Shown: positions 52,810 through 62,322, counted from the stretch's first letter. The stretch: 64,000 nucleotides of DNA from Maricaulaceae bacterium EIL42A08 (GCA_024178355.1 JAMZNZ010000006.1:1-64000); one strand, 5' to 3'. The notes: a model not told the origin generated them from the sequence alone. Translations and numbers: made by a program.

Positions 52810-53387
52810 GGGGTCAGGACACCCTGCTCTCGCAGCGCATCAAGTACGGGTAAAAGCGGCAAGCCAAGGATCGAGAAAAAGTCGCCCTCCACAGACTGAA
52901 AAAGCTGAGCGCCGAGGCCCTCAAAGGCATAGGCCCCGACGCCCTTGGTCAGGATATCGCCAGCTTCAGCCATGTAACGCTCGTGGAAGGCGTCCGACCA
53001 TGTGCGCATTGTCAGCTTGGCAGAGCTTTTATGCTCCCAGACGATTGTATCGCCCCGGGCCAGGACCACGCCGCCTTGAAGATAGTGAACGCCGCCGCGC
53101 AGCATTTTCAGGCGCTCACTCGCCTCGTCTGTCGATCTGGCCTTGTCATAGGCCTTGCCATCAAATTCCAGCACCTGGTCAGCGCCCAGAATCAAGCCCT
53201 CACGCCGGGTTGAAACCGCTAGCGCCTTGGCTTTCGCCAGATGAAGCGCGAGATCTGACGGGCCGCCATCGAACATCTCTTTGAGTGCGCCTTCATCCAC
53301 ATCTGCAGGGTCGACTTCAAACTCGACGCCTGCATTTGTCAGAAGCGATCGACGGGACGCTGATCCAGACGCGAGGATAAAACTCAT
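52806..53387 (-). CDS. maf: Maf family nucleotide pyrophosphatase
   Basis: The 193-aa protein has the Maf signature: FILASGSASRRSLLTNAG, KALAVSTRREGLILGADQVLEFDGKAYDKARS, ASERLKMLRGGVHYLQGGVV and KGVGAYAFEGLGAQLFQSVEGDFFSILGLPL. Maf proteins hydrolyse non-canonical or UTP/dTTP-type nucleotides and affect division in some bacteria. ATGA overlaps join it to ppsR upstream and aroE downstream. Confidence 0.95.
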   Translation of the reverse strand: MSFILASGSASRRSLLTNAGVEFEVDPADVDEGALKEMFDGGPSDLALHLAKAKALAVSTRREGLILGADQVLEFDGKAYDKARSTDEASERLKMLRGGVHYLQGGVVLARGDTIVWEHKSSAKLTMRTWSDAFHERYMAEAGDILTKGVGAYAFEGLGAQLFQSVEGDFFSILGLPLLPVLDALREQGVLTP

Positions 53388-54217
53388 GACAGTTGCCGTT
53401 TGTGCTCGTTGATAAGATTGATTATTTTTGCCGCGGTTTCTTCGATTGAACGGCGGGTGACATCAATATAGGGCCAGCCCTGGCGCGCAAACAGGCGCTT
53501 GGCGAACACCACTTCTTCTTTCACAGAAGATTCGTCGACATAGTCCGTGGATCGATCCTCCTTCAGATTTAGCAAGCGGTTGCGCCTGATCTGTACGATC
53601 CGGTCCGGTGAGGCCGTCAGGCCAACAATCAGCGGCTTTTTAAGTGTGTAGATTTCATCTGGTAGCGGCACACCTGGGACCAGCGGAATGTTCGCGGCCC
53701 TGAAGCCCCGATGCCCCAAATAGACGCTCGTTGGCGTCTTTGAGGTACGGCTGATCCCTAGCAGGATCACATCAGCACTCGCAAAATCATCACCCTGCCC
53801 GTCATCATGGGCCATGGAATAATTCATCGCCTCAATGCGCTGATAATATTCAGCGTCGAGCACCCGCTGGGCCCCGGCCTTGCCCCGGATCGGAGCGCCC
53901 AGATAGCTCGAAAGCGTCGCCTGAATCGGATCCAGTACGGCAATCGCCGGGATATCAAGCCGCGCGCAGAAGTCTTCCAGCTCCCGCCGCAGCTCAAAAT
54001 TTACCAGCGTATACATGACAATACCCGGATACTCGGAAATATGCTTCAGGGCGCGTTCCAGCTGCTTGGAACTTCGAACCAGCGCAAACAGATGCTCGAT
54101 CGGTTCGACCCGCTCAAATTGGGCGACCGATGCATGCATGACTTCGATCAGGGTCTCACCGGTCGAGTCCGAAATCATGTGAACATGGAAATGAATAAGA
54201 GAGTCACTACGCGACAT
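53384..54217 (-). CDS. Pyruvate, phosphate dikinase regulatory protein
   Basis: The protein of about 277 aa starts MSRSDSLIHFHVHMISDSTGETLIEVMHASVAQF, a family-typical N-terminus. It contains a P-loop-like DVILLGISRTSKTPTSVYLGHRGFRAANIPLVPG and DYVDESSVKEEVVFAKRLFARQGWPYIDVTRRSIEETAAKI. PPSR proteins phosphorylate with ADP and dephosphorylate the dikinase (or PEP synthase), but no ppdK gene is in view. ATG 54223 is an equally possible start; the longer frame to 54295 is not conserved. It is the first gene left of the putative origin. Confidence 0.92.
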   Translation of the reverse strand: MSRSDSLIHFHVHMISDSTGETLIEVMHASVAQFERVEPIEHLFALVRSSKQLERALKHISEYPGIVMYTLVNFELRRELEDFCARLDIPAIAVLDPIQATLSSYLGAPIRGKAGAQRVLDAEYYQRIEAMNYSMAHDDGQGDDFASADVILLGISRTSKTPTSVYLGHRGFRAANIPLVPGVPLPDEIYTLKKPLIVGLTASPDRIVQIRRNRLLNLKEDRSTDYVDESSVKEEVVFAKRLFARQGWPYIDVTRRSIEETAAKIINLINEHKRQLS

Positions 54218-54287
54218 GGCCATCACCGATCTGGGTCGTTTCAAAACGCGAAAAGCCTCGCGCCCAGCTGTGAACAAGTCACGAGCT

Positions 54288-54300
54288 TTTTCCACGCTAA
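54288..54300 (+). repeat. 13-bp direct repeat, left copy
   Basis: TTTTCCACGCTAA occurs here and again at 54589-54601, at the two edges of the putative origin. Each includes a DnaA-box-like TTTTCCACG. Confidence 0.7.
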
Positions 54301-54437
54301 CCCGATTTGAGACCGCTTTGGCAGGCTTTCATCCAGCCCATACCCATTTGGCGCCCAGACTCTCACAGCGAGCAGCATGAATGGCTGTGGGTATTTGCAG
54401 GCCTGTGGATCGAAGCCCGTGAACCGATTTAAAAAAG

Positions 54438-54452
54438 TTAACGGTCGTTTAA
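54438..54452. promoter_or_regulatory. CtrA box (perfect TTAA-N7-TTAA)
   Basis: TTAACGGTCGTTTAA matches the full CtrA recognition sequence. In Caulobacter such boxes in the origin let phosphorylated CtrA silence replication in swarmer cells. Confidence 0.75.
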
Positions 54453-54463
54453 TCTGTTCACAG

Positions 54464-54478
54464 TTAACACTTTGTTTA
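54464..54478. promoter_or_regulatory. CtrA box (one mismatch)
   Basis: TTAACACTTTGTTTA fits TTAA-N7-TTAA except for one base. It lies 26 bp from the first box and 21 bp from the third, so the three are on nearly regular helical spacing. Confidence 0.55.
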
Positions 54479-54484
54479 CGCGGG

Positions 54485-54499
54485 TTAAGAAAGCGTTAA
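54485..54499. promoter_or_regulatory. CtrA box (perfect TTAA-N7-TTAA)
   Basis: TTAAGAAAGCGTTAA is a second full match to the CtrA recognition sequence within 62 bp. Confidence 0.75.
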
Positions 54500-54588
54500 T
54501 CCGGAATTTGCCAACAGTGCCTATTGCGCTGTGGAGAAGATTTTCCCACAGGCTGTGAATTTCGGGCGCCAACATGATTTATAAGTGG

Positions 54589-54601
54589 TTTTCCACGCTA
54601 A
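54589..54601 (+). repeat. 13-bp direct repeat, right copy
   Basis: Second TTTTCCACGCTAA, 301 bp from the left copy, between the CtrA cluster and hemE. Confidence 0.7.
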
Positions 54602-54710
54602 GCGCTGCTCTACTCCTAATCACCCCTTTTTCAAAAGGGAAAAAGAACGGTAAGAGACCGGACAGGTGATTGGGGAAAACTCCCAACGAATGGCGTATGA
54701 GGACCACTAT

Positions 54711-55748
54711 ATGGCTAGCCAGACGACGAAACCCTTCCTGCGTGCACTGGCTGGAGAGACAGTTTCGCCACCGCCCATCTGGCTCATGCGCCAGGCTGGA
54801 CGTTATCTGTCTGAATATCGGGAAATTCGCGCCACTCAGCCCAACTTCATCGATTTCTGCCTGAACCCGGAAGCCGCAGCCGAAGTGACCTTGCAACCAA
54901 TCCGGCGCTTTGGCTTTGATGCGGCTATCGTCTTCTCTGATATTCTGGTGATCCCCTATGGGCTCGGACAGAAAGTCTGGTTCGAGAAAGGCGAGGGGCC
55001 AAAACTTGACCCGATCGCACTGTCAGATATCGGCAAGCTGAGCCGTGATCGTTCCCGTGAGGTTCTGCAGCCGGTGGGTGAAACCCTCAGGCGGGTCAAA
55101 GCCGAACTTCCAGAAGAGGTGGCTCTGATCGGATTTTGTGGCGCACCGTGGACGGTAGCGACCTATATGATTGATGGCGGCGGTTCGAAGGATCGCTTCA
55201 ACCCGCGCCGTCTGGCCTGGTCAGATCCTGAAGGCTTCGATGCGCTGATGGATCTTCTGGCAGATGCCAGTGCTGATTATCTGATGGACCAGGTGGCCGC
55301 TGGAGCTGACGCGGTCAAAATCTTTGATAGCTGGGCAGACAGCCTTCCCGATCCGTTGTTTGATCGGGTCGTGATCCGACCCACCAAGCGCATTGTGGAT
55401 CGTTTGAGGTCTGAAGGTGTGACGGTGCCGATTATCGGCTTTCCGCGCGGGGCAGGTCCGCAGGGTGTGCGTTATGCTGCACAAACTGGTGTAACGGCAC
55501 TGGCGCTGGATCACGGCATGGATACCGGATGGGCATCATCTAACTTCCCGAAAACATTGCCGCTTCAGGGCCAGCTCGATCCAGCAGTCTTGCGTGCAGG
55601 TGGCTCGTTGCTGGATGACGAGATCGATCGGCTTCTTTCCGCGTGGGCCGGTCGGCCCTATGTGTTCAACCTCGGACACGGAATTCATCTGGAAACGCCG
55701 ACGGATCACGTCTCGCAGCTAATTGAGCGCGTACGGTCCCACGGCTAA
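54711..55748 (+). CDS. hemE: Uroporphyrinogen decarboxylase
   Basis: The enzyme of about 345 aa shows PPPIWLMRQAGRYLSEYREIR (substrate Arg residues), DAAIVFSDILVIPYGLG with the catalytic Asp, GFCGAPWTVATYMIDGG, AVKIFDSWADSLP, IIGFPRGAGPQ and FNLGHGIHLETP with the late His. It converts uroporphyrinogen III to coproporphyrinogen III. ATG 54711 has AGGA 8 nt upstream and gives the usual N-terminus. It is the first gene right of the putative origin, the same neighbour as Cori in Caulobacter, and starts a hemE-hemH-hemJ run. Confidence 0.96.
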   Translation: MASQTTKPFLRALAGETVSPPPIWLMRQAGRYLSEYREIRATQPNFIDFCLNPEAAAEVTLQPIRRFGFDAAIVFSDILVIPYGLGQKVWFEKGEGPKLDPIALSDIGKLSRDRSREVLQPVGETLRRVKAELPEEVALIGFCGAPWTVATYMIDGGGSKDRFNPRRLAWSDPEGFDALMDLLADASADYLMDQVAAGADAVKIFDSWADSLPDPLFDRVVIRPTKRIVDRLRSEGVTVPIIGFPRGAGPQGVRYAAQTGVTALALDHGMDTGWASSNFPKTLPLQGQLDPAVLRAGGSLLDDEIDRLLSAWAGRPYVFNLGHGIHLETPTDHVSQLIERVRSHG

Positions 55749-55764
55749 TCGCGAGGGTAGCCCC

Positions 55765-56829
55765 ATGGGCCGACGCATTGCAGTCGTCTTGTTCAATCTT
55801 GGTGGACCGGACGGTCCTGACAGCGTGCGCCCATTTCTGCGCAATCTGTTCAAGGACCCGGCCATTATCGGTGCGCCTGGCCCGATCCGCGAAGCGTTAG
55901 CCTGGTTGATTTCAACGACGCGCACCAAGGAAGCGTCGGAAAACTACGCCAAGATGGGGGGTGGCTCGCCGCTGGTGCCGGAGACTGAAAAACAGGCGGC
56001 GGCCCTGACAGAAGCCCTGAGCGGCGTGATGCCGGACGACGAAATCAAATGCTTCCTGGCCATGCGCTACTGGCATCCCTTCGTCGAAGAAGCTGTCGAG
56101 GCGGTCAAGGAGTGGGTACCGGATGAAACGGTGCTGCTACCGCTCTATCCGCAGTTTTCAACCACCACGACAGGCTCATCGCTCAAGGCCTGGAAGGATG
56201 CGGGCGGTCCTGAGGCCCGTACCGTATGCTGCTACCCGGAGCAGGATGATTTCATCACGGCCCATGCCAAGCTGATCGAAGAAGCCTACGAAAAGGCCGG
56301 TCGCCCGGCCGATCCGCGCATTCTGTTTTCAGCCCATGGCTTGCCGGAGATCACGATCAAGAAGGGTGATAGCTATCAGTGGCAGGTCGAACAGACCGTC
56401 GCCAAGGTGGTGGAGAAGCTCCCTGAGGATTTGAAAAACCACGAGATTTGCTACCAGTCGCGCGTCGGGCCGCTCAAATGGATTGGCCCGTCCACCGAAG
56501 AAGCGATCGAGCGAGCCTGTAGTGATGGCAAGCATATCTTCCTGACGCCGATTGCTTTTGTCTCCGAGCATATCGAAACGCTGGTTGAGCTGGATGAAGA
56601 ATATGCCGAGTTTGCCGAGGAGTTTGAAGCGCGTGGGTATGATCGCGTCGCGGCTCTTGGCGCGCACCCTTATTTTATTGAAGGCTTGAAATCACTGGTG
56701 ATTGGGGCTCTCAATGGGCGTGTCGGATTAAATCCGCCCAACGGTGCGCCTGTTTGCCCTGGCAAGTTCAAGCGCTGCCCGTGTCTTGAGGCCGGGATGG
56801 GTGTTGAAGAAGCGGAGAACGCTGCGTGA
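55765..56829 (+). CDS. hemH: Ferrochelatase
   Basis: The product of about 354 aa shows RIAVVLFNLGGPDGPDSVRPFLRNLF, MGGGSPLVPET, MRYWHPFVEEAVEAV, LPLYPQFSTTTTGSSLKAW, the active-site His in ILFSAHGLPE, WIGPSTEEAIE and FVSEHIETLVELDEEYAEFAEE. It inserts Fe(II) into protoporphyrin IX. A C-terminal Cys group (PVCPGKFKRCPC) could be ligands of the [2Fe-2S] cluster known in Caulobacter ferrochelatase; this is inference. ATG 55765 (GAGGG upstream) starts 16 bp after hemE, and the hemJ start overlaps its stop. Confidence 0.96.
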   Translation: MGRRIAVVLFNLGGPDGPDSVRPFLRNLFKDPAIIGAPGPIREALAWLISTTRTKEASENYAKMGGGSPLVPETEKQAAALTEALSGVMPDDEIKCFLAMRYWHPFVEEAVEAVKEWVPDETVLLPLYPQFSTTTTGSSLKAWKDAGGPEARTVCCYPEQDDFITAHAKLIEEAYEKAGRPADPRILFSAHGLPEITIKKGDSYQWQVEQTVAKVVEKLPEDLKNHEICYQSRVGPLKWIGPSTEEAIERACSDGKHIFLTPIAFVSEHIETLVELDEEYAEFAEEFEARGYDRVAALGAHPYFIEGLKSLVIGALNGRVGLNPPNGAPVCPGKFKRCPCLEAGMGVEEAENAA

Positions 56830-57278
56830 TTGAATGGCTGGGTTCGGGGTCGGTCTATCTGACCATTAAGGCACTTCACATTGCCGCTGTCATTTTCTGG
56901 ATGGCTGGCATGCTTTATCTGCCCCGGCTATTTGTGTACCACCATCAGGCGGAAAGCGGCGGTGAGCTGGAAGGCGCGCTTCAGACACAGGAGCGCAATC
57001 TTCTGAAAATCATCATGAACCCGGCGCTGATTGCAGTCTGGCTGCTGGCCATCACGATGATTGTGGCAAATCCGGCGCTGTTAAGCGCCGGCTGGTTCCA
57101 CGCCAAGCTACTCCTGGTCCTCATTCTTTCCGGCCTGCATGGCTTTTATGCCGCAACCGCCAGGAAATTCCTTGCTGGCGAGCGTCCGCGGACCGAGAAA
57201 TTCTGGCGTATGATCAATGAAGTACCGGCCATCGGCGCGATCATTATTGTCATCTTTGCTGTCGTGAAACCGTTCTAG
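56826..57278 (+). CDS. hemJ: Protoporphyrinogen oxidase HemJ
   Basis: This 150-aa membrane protein has four hydrophobic helices. It has the HemJ (UPF0093) pattern IKALHIAAVIFWMAGMLYLPRLFVYHH, with the heme/substrate His, then NPALIAVWLLAITMIV, WFHAKLLLVLILSGLHG and a short RxxxxxFWRMINEVPAI loop before the last helix. It oxidises protoporphyrinogen IX to protoporphyrin IX, the step before ferrochelatase. It starts at GTG 56826, whose GTGA overlaps the hemH stop. Confidence 0.93.
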   Translation: MIEWLGSGSVYLTIKALHIAAVIFWMAGMLYLPRLFVYHHQAESGGELEGALQTQERNLLKIIMNPALIAVWLLAITMIVANPALLSAGWFHAKLLLVLILSGLHGFYAATARKFLAGERPRTEKFWRMINEVPAIGAIIIVIFAVVKPF

Positions 57279-57546
57279 GACTGACTGTTGCCATCTTGAC
57301 CTGCCTGACAAGGCGTGGCACGGCTTAGATCAAGTTTCGCGCCCGCGCGAAATCCCTCCTTTAATCACCAGCGCGCTTTTCCAACGGACAGCAAGTTGCG
57401 TGATCTCAACCCAGATCCATAACCTGGCTTCGATCCGTCAAAGACAGGTGTTCAGTGTTGATCCGTGATCCTGGCTGGCGCCGGGCTTGCGGCGCGGTGT
57501 ACGCCTTTCCTGAAACGGTCCCGCCAGCCCATTTGAGATACGAGTG
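57279..57546 (+). promoter_or_regulatory. Leader region of rho
   Basis: This 268-bp untranslated stretch contains GC-rich hairpins (for example GCGCCGGGCTTGCGGCGC around 57480) and C-rich, G-poor segments. In other bacteria rho transcripts are autoregulated by Rho acting on a long C-rich leader. The arrangement fits, but no clear leader peptide is seen. Confidence 0.45.
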
Positions 57547-58893
<1,347 letters not shown>

Positions 58894-58936
58894 GGGCTCG
58901 GTCCAGCGGGGCCTTTGAGGCCCGCCAAATGGCTCG

Positions 58937-58994
58937 CACCTCAGGATGAGGATGGTGGCAAATGCCTTACCGTCTCTCATCCTGAGGTGTTTTT
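58937..58994 (+). terminator. Terminator of rho
   Basis: A 14-bp perfect stem, CACCTCAGGATGAG (58937-58950) with CTCATCCTGAGGTG (58976-58989), is followed by TTTTT. The 25-nt loop is long. The CCTCAGGATGAGG motif is also a known alphaproteobacterial intergenic repeat. Confidence 0.75.
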
Positions 58995-59090
58995 CGTTAG
59001 AAAAGGCTCGAAGGACGCACAGTTTCGGCCCTTGCCCTTTGGCTCAGCCCGTCGTCTCCTTGCCTGTCGCTACAACGCAGGAGCCGACTG

Positions 59091-59726
59091 ATGACCGATG
59101 CCCCAAACCTCACGCTTTATCATGGCCCCATGTCCCGCTCGATCCGGGCGCGCTGGTGTCTGGAAGAGATGGGGCTGCCTTACACGCTGGAGCGGCCGGA
59201 GTTCACCCACGGTAATGTGGGAGGTGAGGCGTATAAGGACGTCAATCCGCTTCAGAAAATTCCGGCCCTTAAGGATGGCGATGAGGTTCTGTTGGAATCG
59301 GTCGCCATCTGCGAATATCTCACCCATCGCTATGGCCCAACTGATCTGGTCTTGCAGCCGGAGGAGGCCGATTTTGGTCGCTATCTGGAATGGCTTCATT
59401 TTGGTGAGGCGACCATGTCCATGCCGGTCAATCTGATCCTGGCCCATACGCTCCTGCTTCCTGAAGACCGCCGCAACCCGGCATTGGCCGCGTGGGCGCG
59501 CCAGACGGTCGACAAGCAGCTTAAAGTGATTGCCGAGCGTGGCCTTGAAGATGGCAAGCGCATATTTTTCGCCGGCGAGCGACTCACGCTCGCCGATATG
59601 TCACTGATGTATATGCTTTTCCTGCTGAAGATCACCAAGCAGTTCGATGGCGCTCCCCAGGCTGTCACGGACTATTTCAACCGCATCCGCGAGATCGAAA
59701 GCTGGAAGCGCGCCAGCGCGGACTAG
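59091..59726 (+). CDS. Glutathione S-transferase family protein
   Basis: The 211-aa protein has a thioredoxin-like N-domain (LTLYHGPMSRSIRARWCLEEMGLPYTLE), cis-Pro in NPLQKIPALKDGDEVLLESVAICEYL (Ser of the glutathione site), and a helical C-domain with LTLADMSLMYMLFLL. AGGAG precedes the ATG. It probably conjugates or reduces with glutathione; the substrate is unknown. It converges on the phosphodiesterase gene with a 4-bp overlap of ends. Confidence 0.92.
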   Translation: MTDAPNLTLYHGPMSRSIRARWCLEEMGLPYTLERPEFTHGNVGGEAYKDVNPLQKIPALKDGDEVLLESVAICEYLTHRYGPTDLVLQPEEADFGRYLEWLHFGEATMSMPVNLILAHTLLLPEDRRNPALAAWARQTVDKQLKVIAERGLEDGKRIFFAGERLTLADMSLMYMLFLLKITKQFDGAPQAVTDYFNRIREIESWKRASAD

Positions 59727-60643
59727 GTTCGCGCAGCCGGACAATTTTCGAGGACAGCTCGCGCGGCATCGTACGCATCAAGAGCATCTGCGGCGGCGGG
59801 AACGTCATCGACACTGATCACTTCTGCGCCGTTGTCTGCCATCAGCTGGTAATCAACGTTGCCATCACGCTCGGCGCGGAAGTCGCCATAGCTGGTTTCG
59901 ATGCCATGTTCTGCCAGCGCCGCGTCGAGTTCGGGGTTACCCGTTCCCAGCCCGAGCCAGGCTTGCACCCGGGTCAGATCAACACCGGCCGTTTCCAGCG
60001 TCGCAAGATCATCGAGACTGCGGATGCCAACGGACATCATCACCTCCGGCAGAGCGGTGTGAAGGGCGATCGCATCTTCAATCGTGTAGGTGATGACGAT
60101 GGAGCGGTGGGCTGCGTCAGCTTGCGAGATCGCTGCTGCAATTGTTTCCATGTCGATATCCTTAAGATCGATCTGAGCGATCCCGACGCCATCGAGCGCA
60201 TTGAGGGTCTGATCAAGCGTCGGAGCGACTTCCTCAAGGGTAGTGCCGTCCATATCAACCAGTTGCAAAGCCGCTATATCTGCATAAGTCATCTCGGTGA
60301 CGGTTCCGGTCCCGGTTGTCGTACGATCAACCGTCCGATCATGCATCAAAACCAGTACACCGTCGCGAGTGCGAGCCACGTCGATCTCGGAAAAAACCGC
60401 CCCATCACCAAAAGAAGCCAGGCTCGCGCCAATGCTGTTTTCTGCTGCGCCTGGACGGTCACCGGCGCGGTGCGCTTGAAGTAGGGTGACGTCCTGTTCA
60501 CGGGCGCAATCCATGTACGCGGCAAGATCTACCCCTGACAGCCAGGCGTCTGGTGCCACTGGCACGGCCTGGCCTGAGTCAGAGCTTTCACAGGCAGAAA
60601 GCAGGGTGAGGGCGACGGTGGCCAGAAGAGCGCGGCGGACCAT
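59723..60643 (-). CDS. Glycerophosphodiester phosphodiesterase, lipoprotein
   Basis: The product of about 306 aa starts MVRRALLATVALTLLSACES (lipobox LSAC), with AGGAG 7 nt before ATG 60643. Its GDPD domain has QAHRAGDRPGAAENSIGAS (first His and Asn), FSEIDVARTRDGVLVLMHDRTVDRTTTGTG (Glu-x-Asp and second His), IAQIDLKD and ISVDDVPAAAD near the C-terminus. It would release glycerol-3-phosphate from phospholipid head groups in the periplasm. The upstream in-frame ATGs lack a signal peptide. Confidence 0.92.
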   Translation of the reverse strand: MVRRALLATVALTLLSACESSDSGQAVPVAPDAWLSGVDLAAYMDCAREQDVTLLQAHRAGDRPGAAENSIGASLASFGDGAVFSEIDVARTRDGVLVLMHDRTVDRTTTGTGTVTEMTYADIAALQLVDMDGTTLEEVAPTLDQTLNALDGVGIAQIDLKDIDMETIAAAISQADAAHRSIVITYTIEDAIALHTALPEVMMSVGIRSLDDLATLETAGVDLTRVQAWLGLGTGNPELDAALAEHGIETSYGDFRAERDGNVDYQLMADNGAEVISVDDVPAAADALDAYDAARAVLENCPAART

Positions 60644-60738
60644 AGGGTGGCTCCTGTAGTGGGATGCTTTGTCTATCGCAGGATGCGGCGTAGATTGGAA
60701 CGCTTGATGTAGCTCGGCGCAAGAAAGGCGAGGCAACC

Positions 60739-60981
60739 ATGAAGGTCAACATTGAAATTGAGTGCACCCCTGAGGAAGCGCGCGCCTTTATGGGTCTTCC
60801 GGATGTGACCTCACTCAACAATCAGATGGTTGAGGAGATGTCCAAGCGCATGGCGGCCAATGTTGGAGCCATGGAGCCTGAAGCACTGATGAAGAACTGG
60901 ATGAGTGTTGGCGGAGAGTGGCAAAAGCAAATGATGGACATGATGAAACAAGCGTCCAAGCCACCCAGCTTTAAGTCGTAG
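60739..60981 (+). CDS. DUF6489 family small protein
   Basis: The 80-aa protein KVNIEIECTPEEARAFMGLPDVTSLNNQMVEEMSKRMAANVGAMEPEALMKNW is typical of this alphaproteobacterial family. It is helical and Met-rich, with no signal peptide. It lies directly before mnmE (9 bp), as in related genomes, so it is probably cotranscribed with it. Function unknown. Confidence 0.85.
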   Translation: MKVNIEIECTPEEARAFMGLPDVTSLNNQMVEEMSKRMAANVGAMEPEALMKNWMSVGGEWQKQMMDMMKQASKPPSFKS

Positions 60982-60990
60982 CAATCACTT

Positions 60991-62322
60991 ATGCCAGATA
61001 CAATTTATGCTTTGGCGAGCGCACCTGGTCGTGCCGGTGTTGCTGTTATGCGGGTCAGTGGGCCTGAGGCGGGCAGGATTGCGTCTGATATTTCCGGCCC
61101 CCTGCCGCCTGCGCGAGTCGCGAGTCTGCGCGCGTTTAAGTCAGCCTCTGGCGAGGTCATCGACCAGGGTCTTTTGATCTGGTTTGAGGGTCCCAGGAGT
61201 TTCACCGCTGAAGATAGTGCCGAGTTTCATATCCATGGTGGCCCGGCTGTGGTCGCAGCGCTTGCTGATGCTCTTGGGGTAGCCGGGGCGAGGGCGGCAG
61301 AGGCTGGTGAGTTCACGCGCCGTGCGTTCTCGAATGGCAAGTTCGACTTAACCGAGGCTGAAGGCCTGGCGGATTTGATCGATGCAGAGACGGAGGGGCA
61401 GCGTGCCCAGGCGCTCGCACAGCTAACGGGATCGCTTAAAGATGTATACTCGAGCTGGCGGGACGACCTTATTGCGATCCTCGCGGCTTTAGAAGGCGAG
61501 ATTGATTTTCCCGATGAAGACGATGTTCCCGATCAATTAAGCGAGGCGGCCGGTCAGCCCCTCAAGGCTTTAATTGCGTCGGTGCGTGAGCATCTGGACG
61601 ATGGCCATCGAGGCGAAAGGGTCCGGGAGGGGTTTGTCGTTGCGTTGATAGGTGCTCCGAACGCCGGGAAATCCTCGCTTCTAAATCGGCTCGCCCGTCG
61701 CGAGGCGGCGATTGTGACCGATATACCGGGGACAACGCGTGACATCGTTGAGGTCCGACTGGTGTTGGGCGGCTTTCCGGTGATCCTGGCGGATACGGCA
61801 GGACTGCGCGAGGCAGCCGATGCGGTTGAAGCTGAGGGCGTGCGCCGTGCGCTCGCGAGAGCTGAAGATGCTGATTTGCGCCTCGCTGTGGTCGACGTTT
61901 CACGTGAAACACAAAACGGGGCGGCGATCAGTAAGCTGCGAGCTGGCGATGCGGTGATCTTTAACAAGATGGATATCGAGCCGGACCGGAGCCGATTCAA
62001 TCATAATTTTGAAGGCGAGAGTTTTGAGGTGTCGGCTCTGAAAGGAGGCGGGGTTGATAGGCTTGAGGCCTGGTTATCTGAGCAAGTTGCTGAGCGGCTC
62101 GGCAATCGTGAGGCTCCCGCCATCAGTCGCGCAAGGCATCGTGAGGGCGTGACACGGGCGCTCGATCATTTGAACGCCGCCCAGGACAGGCTTGGCGTAG
62201 CGCCTGAGCTCGCATCAGCTGAAATTCATTTAGCGCTTCGTTCGATCGAGAGCCTGACCGGGCGTATTGATGTTGAGGATGTTCTGGATCGGGTCTTCAG
62301 CCAGTTTTGTATAGGCAAATAG
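60991..62322 (+). CDS. mnmE: tRNA modification GTPase MnmE
   Basis: The 443-aa protein starts TIYALASAPGRAGVAVMRVSGP and has GEFTRRAFSNGKFDLTEAEGLADLIDAET. An inserted Ras-like G domain shows GAPNAGKSSLLNRL (P-loop), DIPGTTRDIVEV, DTAGLR and FNKMD. The C-terminus ends FSQFCIGK with the conserved Cys. With MnmG it installs carboxymethylaminomethyl on wobble U34 of certain tRNAs. A parS-like palindrome lies in its coding sequence at 61896. The mnmG start follows after 100 bp. Confidence 0.96.
   Translation: MPDTIYALASAPGRAGVAVMRVSGPEAGRIASDISGPLPPARVASLRAFKSASGEVIDQGLLIWFEGPRSFTAEDSAEFHIHGGPAVVAALADALGVAGARAAEAGEFTRRAFSNGKFDLTEAEGLADLIDAETEGQRAQALAQLTGSLKDVYSSWRDDLIAILAALEGEIDFPDEDDVPDQLSEAAGQPLKALIASVREHLDDGHRGERVREGFVVALIGAPNAGKSSLLNRLARREAAIVTDIPGTTRDIVEVRLVLGGFPVILADTAGLREAADAVEAEGVRRALARAEDADLRLAVVDVSRETQNGAAISKLRAGDAVIFNKMDIEPDRSRFNHNFEGESFEVSALKGGGVDRLEAWLSEQVAERLGNREAPAISRARHREGVTRALDHLNAAQDRLGVAPELASAEIHLALRSIESLTGRIDVEDVLDRVFSQFCIGK
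61896..61911. promoter_or_regulatory. parS-like ParB-binding site inside mnmE
   Basis: CGTTTCACGTGAAACA differs from the bacterial parS consensus TGTTTCACGTGAAACA only at the first base. It encodes VSRET of MnmE. ParB spreading from such sites loads SMC and directs origin segregation. It lies about 7.4 kb from the CtrA boxes. Confidence 0.85.

Larger units (their letters stand above)
54224..54665. other. Putative chromosomal replication origin (Cori-like)
   Basis: This non-coding gap between divergent ppsR and hemE contains three CtrA-type boxes (listed separately) and AT-rich tracts (GATTTAAAAAAG, GATTTATAAG). DnaA-box-like sequences are CGATCCACA (complement of 54404-54412), TTCTCCACA (complement of 54530-54538), TTTCCCACA (54542-54550) and TTTTCCACG at 54288 and 54589. 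The Caulobacter crescentus origin lies beside hemE and uses CtrA boxes to block DnaA-driven initiation, so context and sequence agree. Genes on both sides point away from the gap. No dnaA gene is in the window, which is also true near the Caulobacter origin's hemE side. Confidence 0.8.

Noticed and set aside
54429-54441. Fourth CtrA box (TTAA-N5-TTAA)
   Set aside because: The spacing is 5 rather than 7 bp, so it does not fit the recognition sequence.
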